A stretch of 12,660 nt of DNA from Sphingomonas sp. UBA1000 (lineage in GTDB: Bacteria > Pseudomonadota > Alphaproteobacteria > Sphingomonadales > Sphingomonadaceae). The DNA lies in the NCBI GenBank assembly GCA_002291855.1, contig DBAW01000126.1:1-12660 (forward strand), read 5' to 3'. The stretch's first letter is position 1, and each line of letters begins with the position of its first letter. The translations under genes and the position numbers were made by a program. This document shows positions 12,601 to 12,660 of the stretch, one piece after another. The notes under the pieces were generated by a model. The model saw only the letters and a program-made list of their open reading frames with translations, made no database searches and was not told the origin of the DNA.

Positions 12601-12660
12601 GGCTGTCATCTCCGGCACCGGACAGGTCATCGGCGGGCGGGGCAGGTTGGGCGGGCGGCG
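12587..12660 (-). CDS. Possible C-terminal tail of an upstream gene (truncated by window edge)
   Basis: On the minus strand, one frame entering from the window edge is open for 23 codons, is rich in Pro, Ala and Asp (PPAQPAPPADDLSGAGDD) and stops at 12587-12589, 14 bp inside the holin gene. A short stop-start overlap and low-complexity tail are plausible for a real gene end. Holin genes of this type often follow a muramidase-like gene, but nothing in these residues identifies one. Confidence 0.2.
   Translation of the reverse strand, partial: PPAQPAPPADDLSGAGDDSHARA

Noticed and set aside
1..12660. tRNA, rRNA, CRISPR array, insertion sequence, riboswitch (including a preQ1 element before the transporter gene)
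   Set aside because: None could be recognised by eye on either strand. A covariance-model scan would be needed to exclude a small riboswitch.

Overview
The window is very GC-rich, with almost every codon ending in G or C. Its gene content (a DUF924 fragment, GtrA/GT2/GT-C surface-glycan genes, MarC, FolD, YggT, ArgB, a YhhQ-type transporter and a 3TM gene-transfer-type holin) fits a chromosomal segment of an alphaproteobacterium. A sphingomonad is my best guess. That placement is inference from gene content and composition; there is no rRNA or other marker gene here.

Region 1 (1-6699) is a lipid-linked sugar / surface glycan cluster. The tail of an unknown gene (1-84) overlaps an apparent chimera (81-1181). 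The chimera carries the first ~64 residues of a DUF924 protein joined in frame to the C-terminal half of a GT-C-like membrane protein. Next come a full-length multi-TM GT-C-like protein (1192-2703) and a DPM1/GtrB-like GT2 polyprenyl-phosphate glycosyltransferase (2715-3764). Facing them on the minus strand are a GtrA-family membrane protein (4426-4839) and a SAM methyltransferase (3695-4426), whose 3' end overlaps the GT2 gene by 70 bp. Divergent from gtrA is a second complete GT-C-like protein (4885-6699), whose C-terminal half resembles the membrane half of the chimera. The likely logic is that GT2 loads a sugar on a polyprenyl phosphate, GtrA helps it cross the membrane, and the GT-C proteins transfer it to a periplasmic acceptor.

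Region 2 (6734-10208, minus strand) is a tightly packed housekeeping run in transcription order: YhhQ-type queuosine-precursor transporter, argB, YggT, folD and marC. Spacings are short and there is a TGATG coupling between the transporter and argB. A GC-rich near-palindrome lies in the 34-bp convergent gap with region 1.

Region 3 (about 10400-12190) is lower in GC and looks like an accessory insert. It holds an ABM-domain monooxygenase-like protein (+), a PaaI-like hotdog thioesterase (-) and a YafY/WYL-type regulator (+). The same palindrome, CTGACA-N6-TGTCAG with matching flanks, lies upstream of the monooxygenase gene and again in the divergent thioesterase/regulator gap, 9 bp from the regulator's start codon. 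The simplest reading is an autoregulated three-gene regulon. This and the chimera are the two most interesting observations.

Region 4 (12187-12660, minus) is a GTA-type 3TM holin gene with a possible upstream gene running off the edge. No tRNA, rRNA, CRISPR array or insertion sequence was seen.
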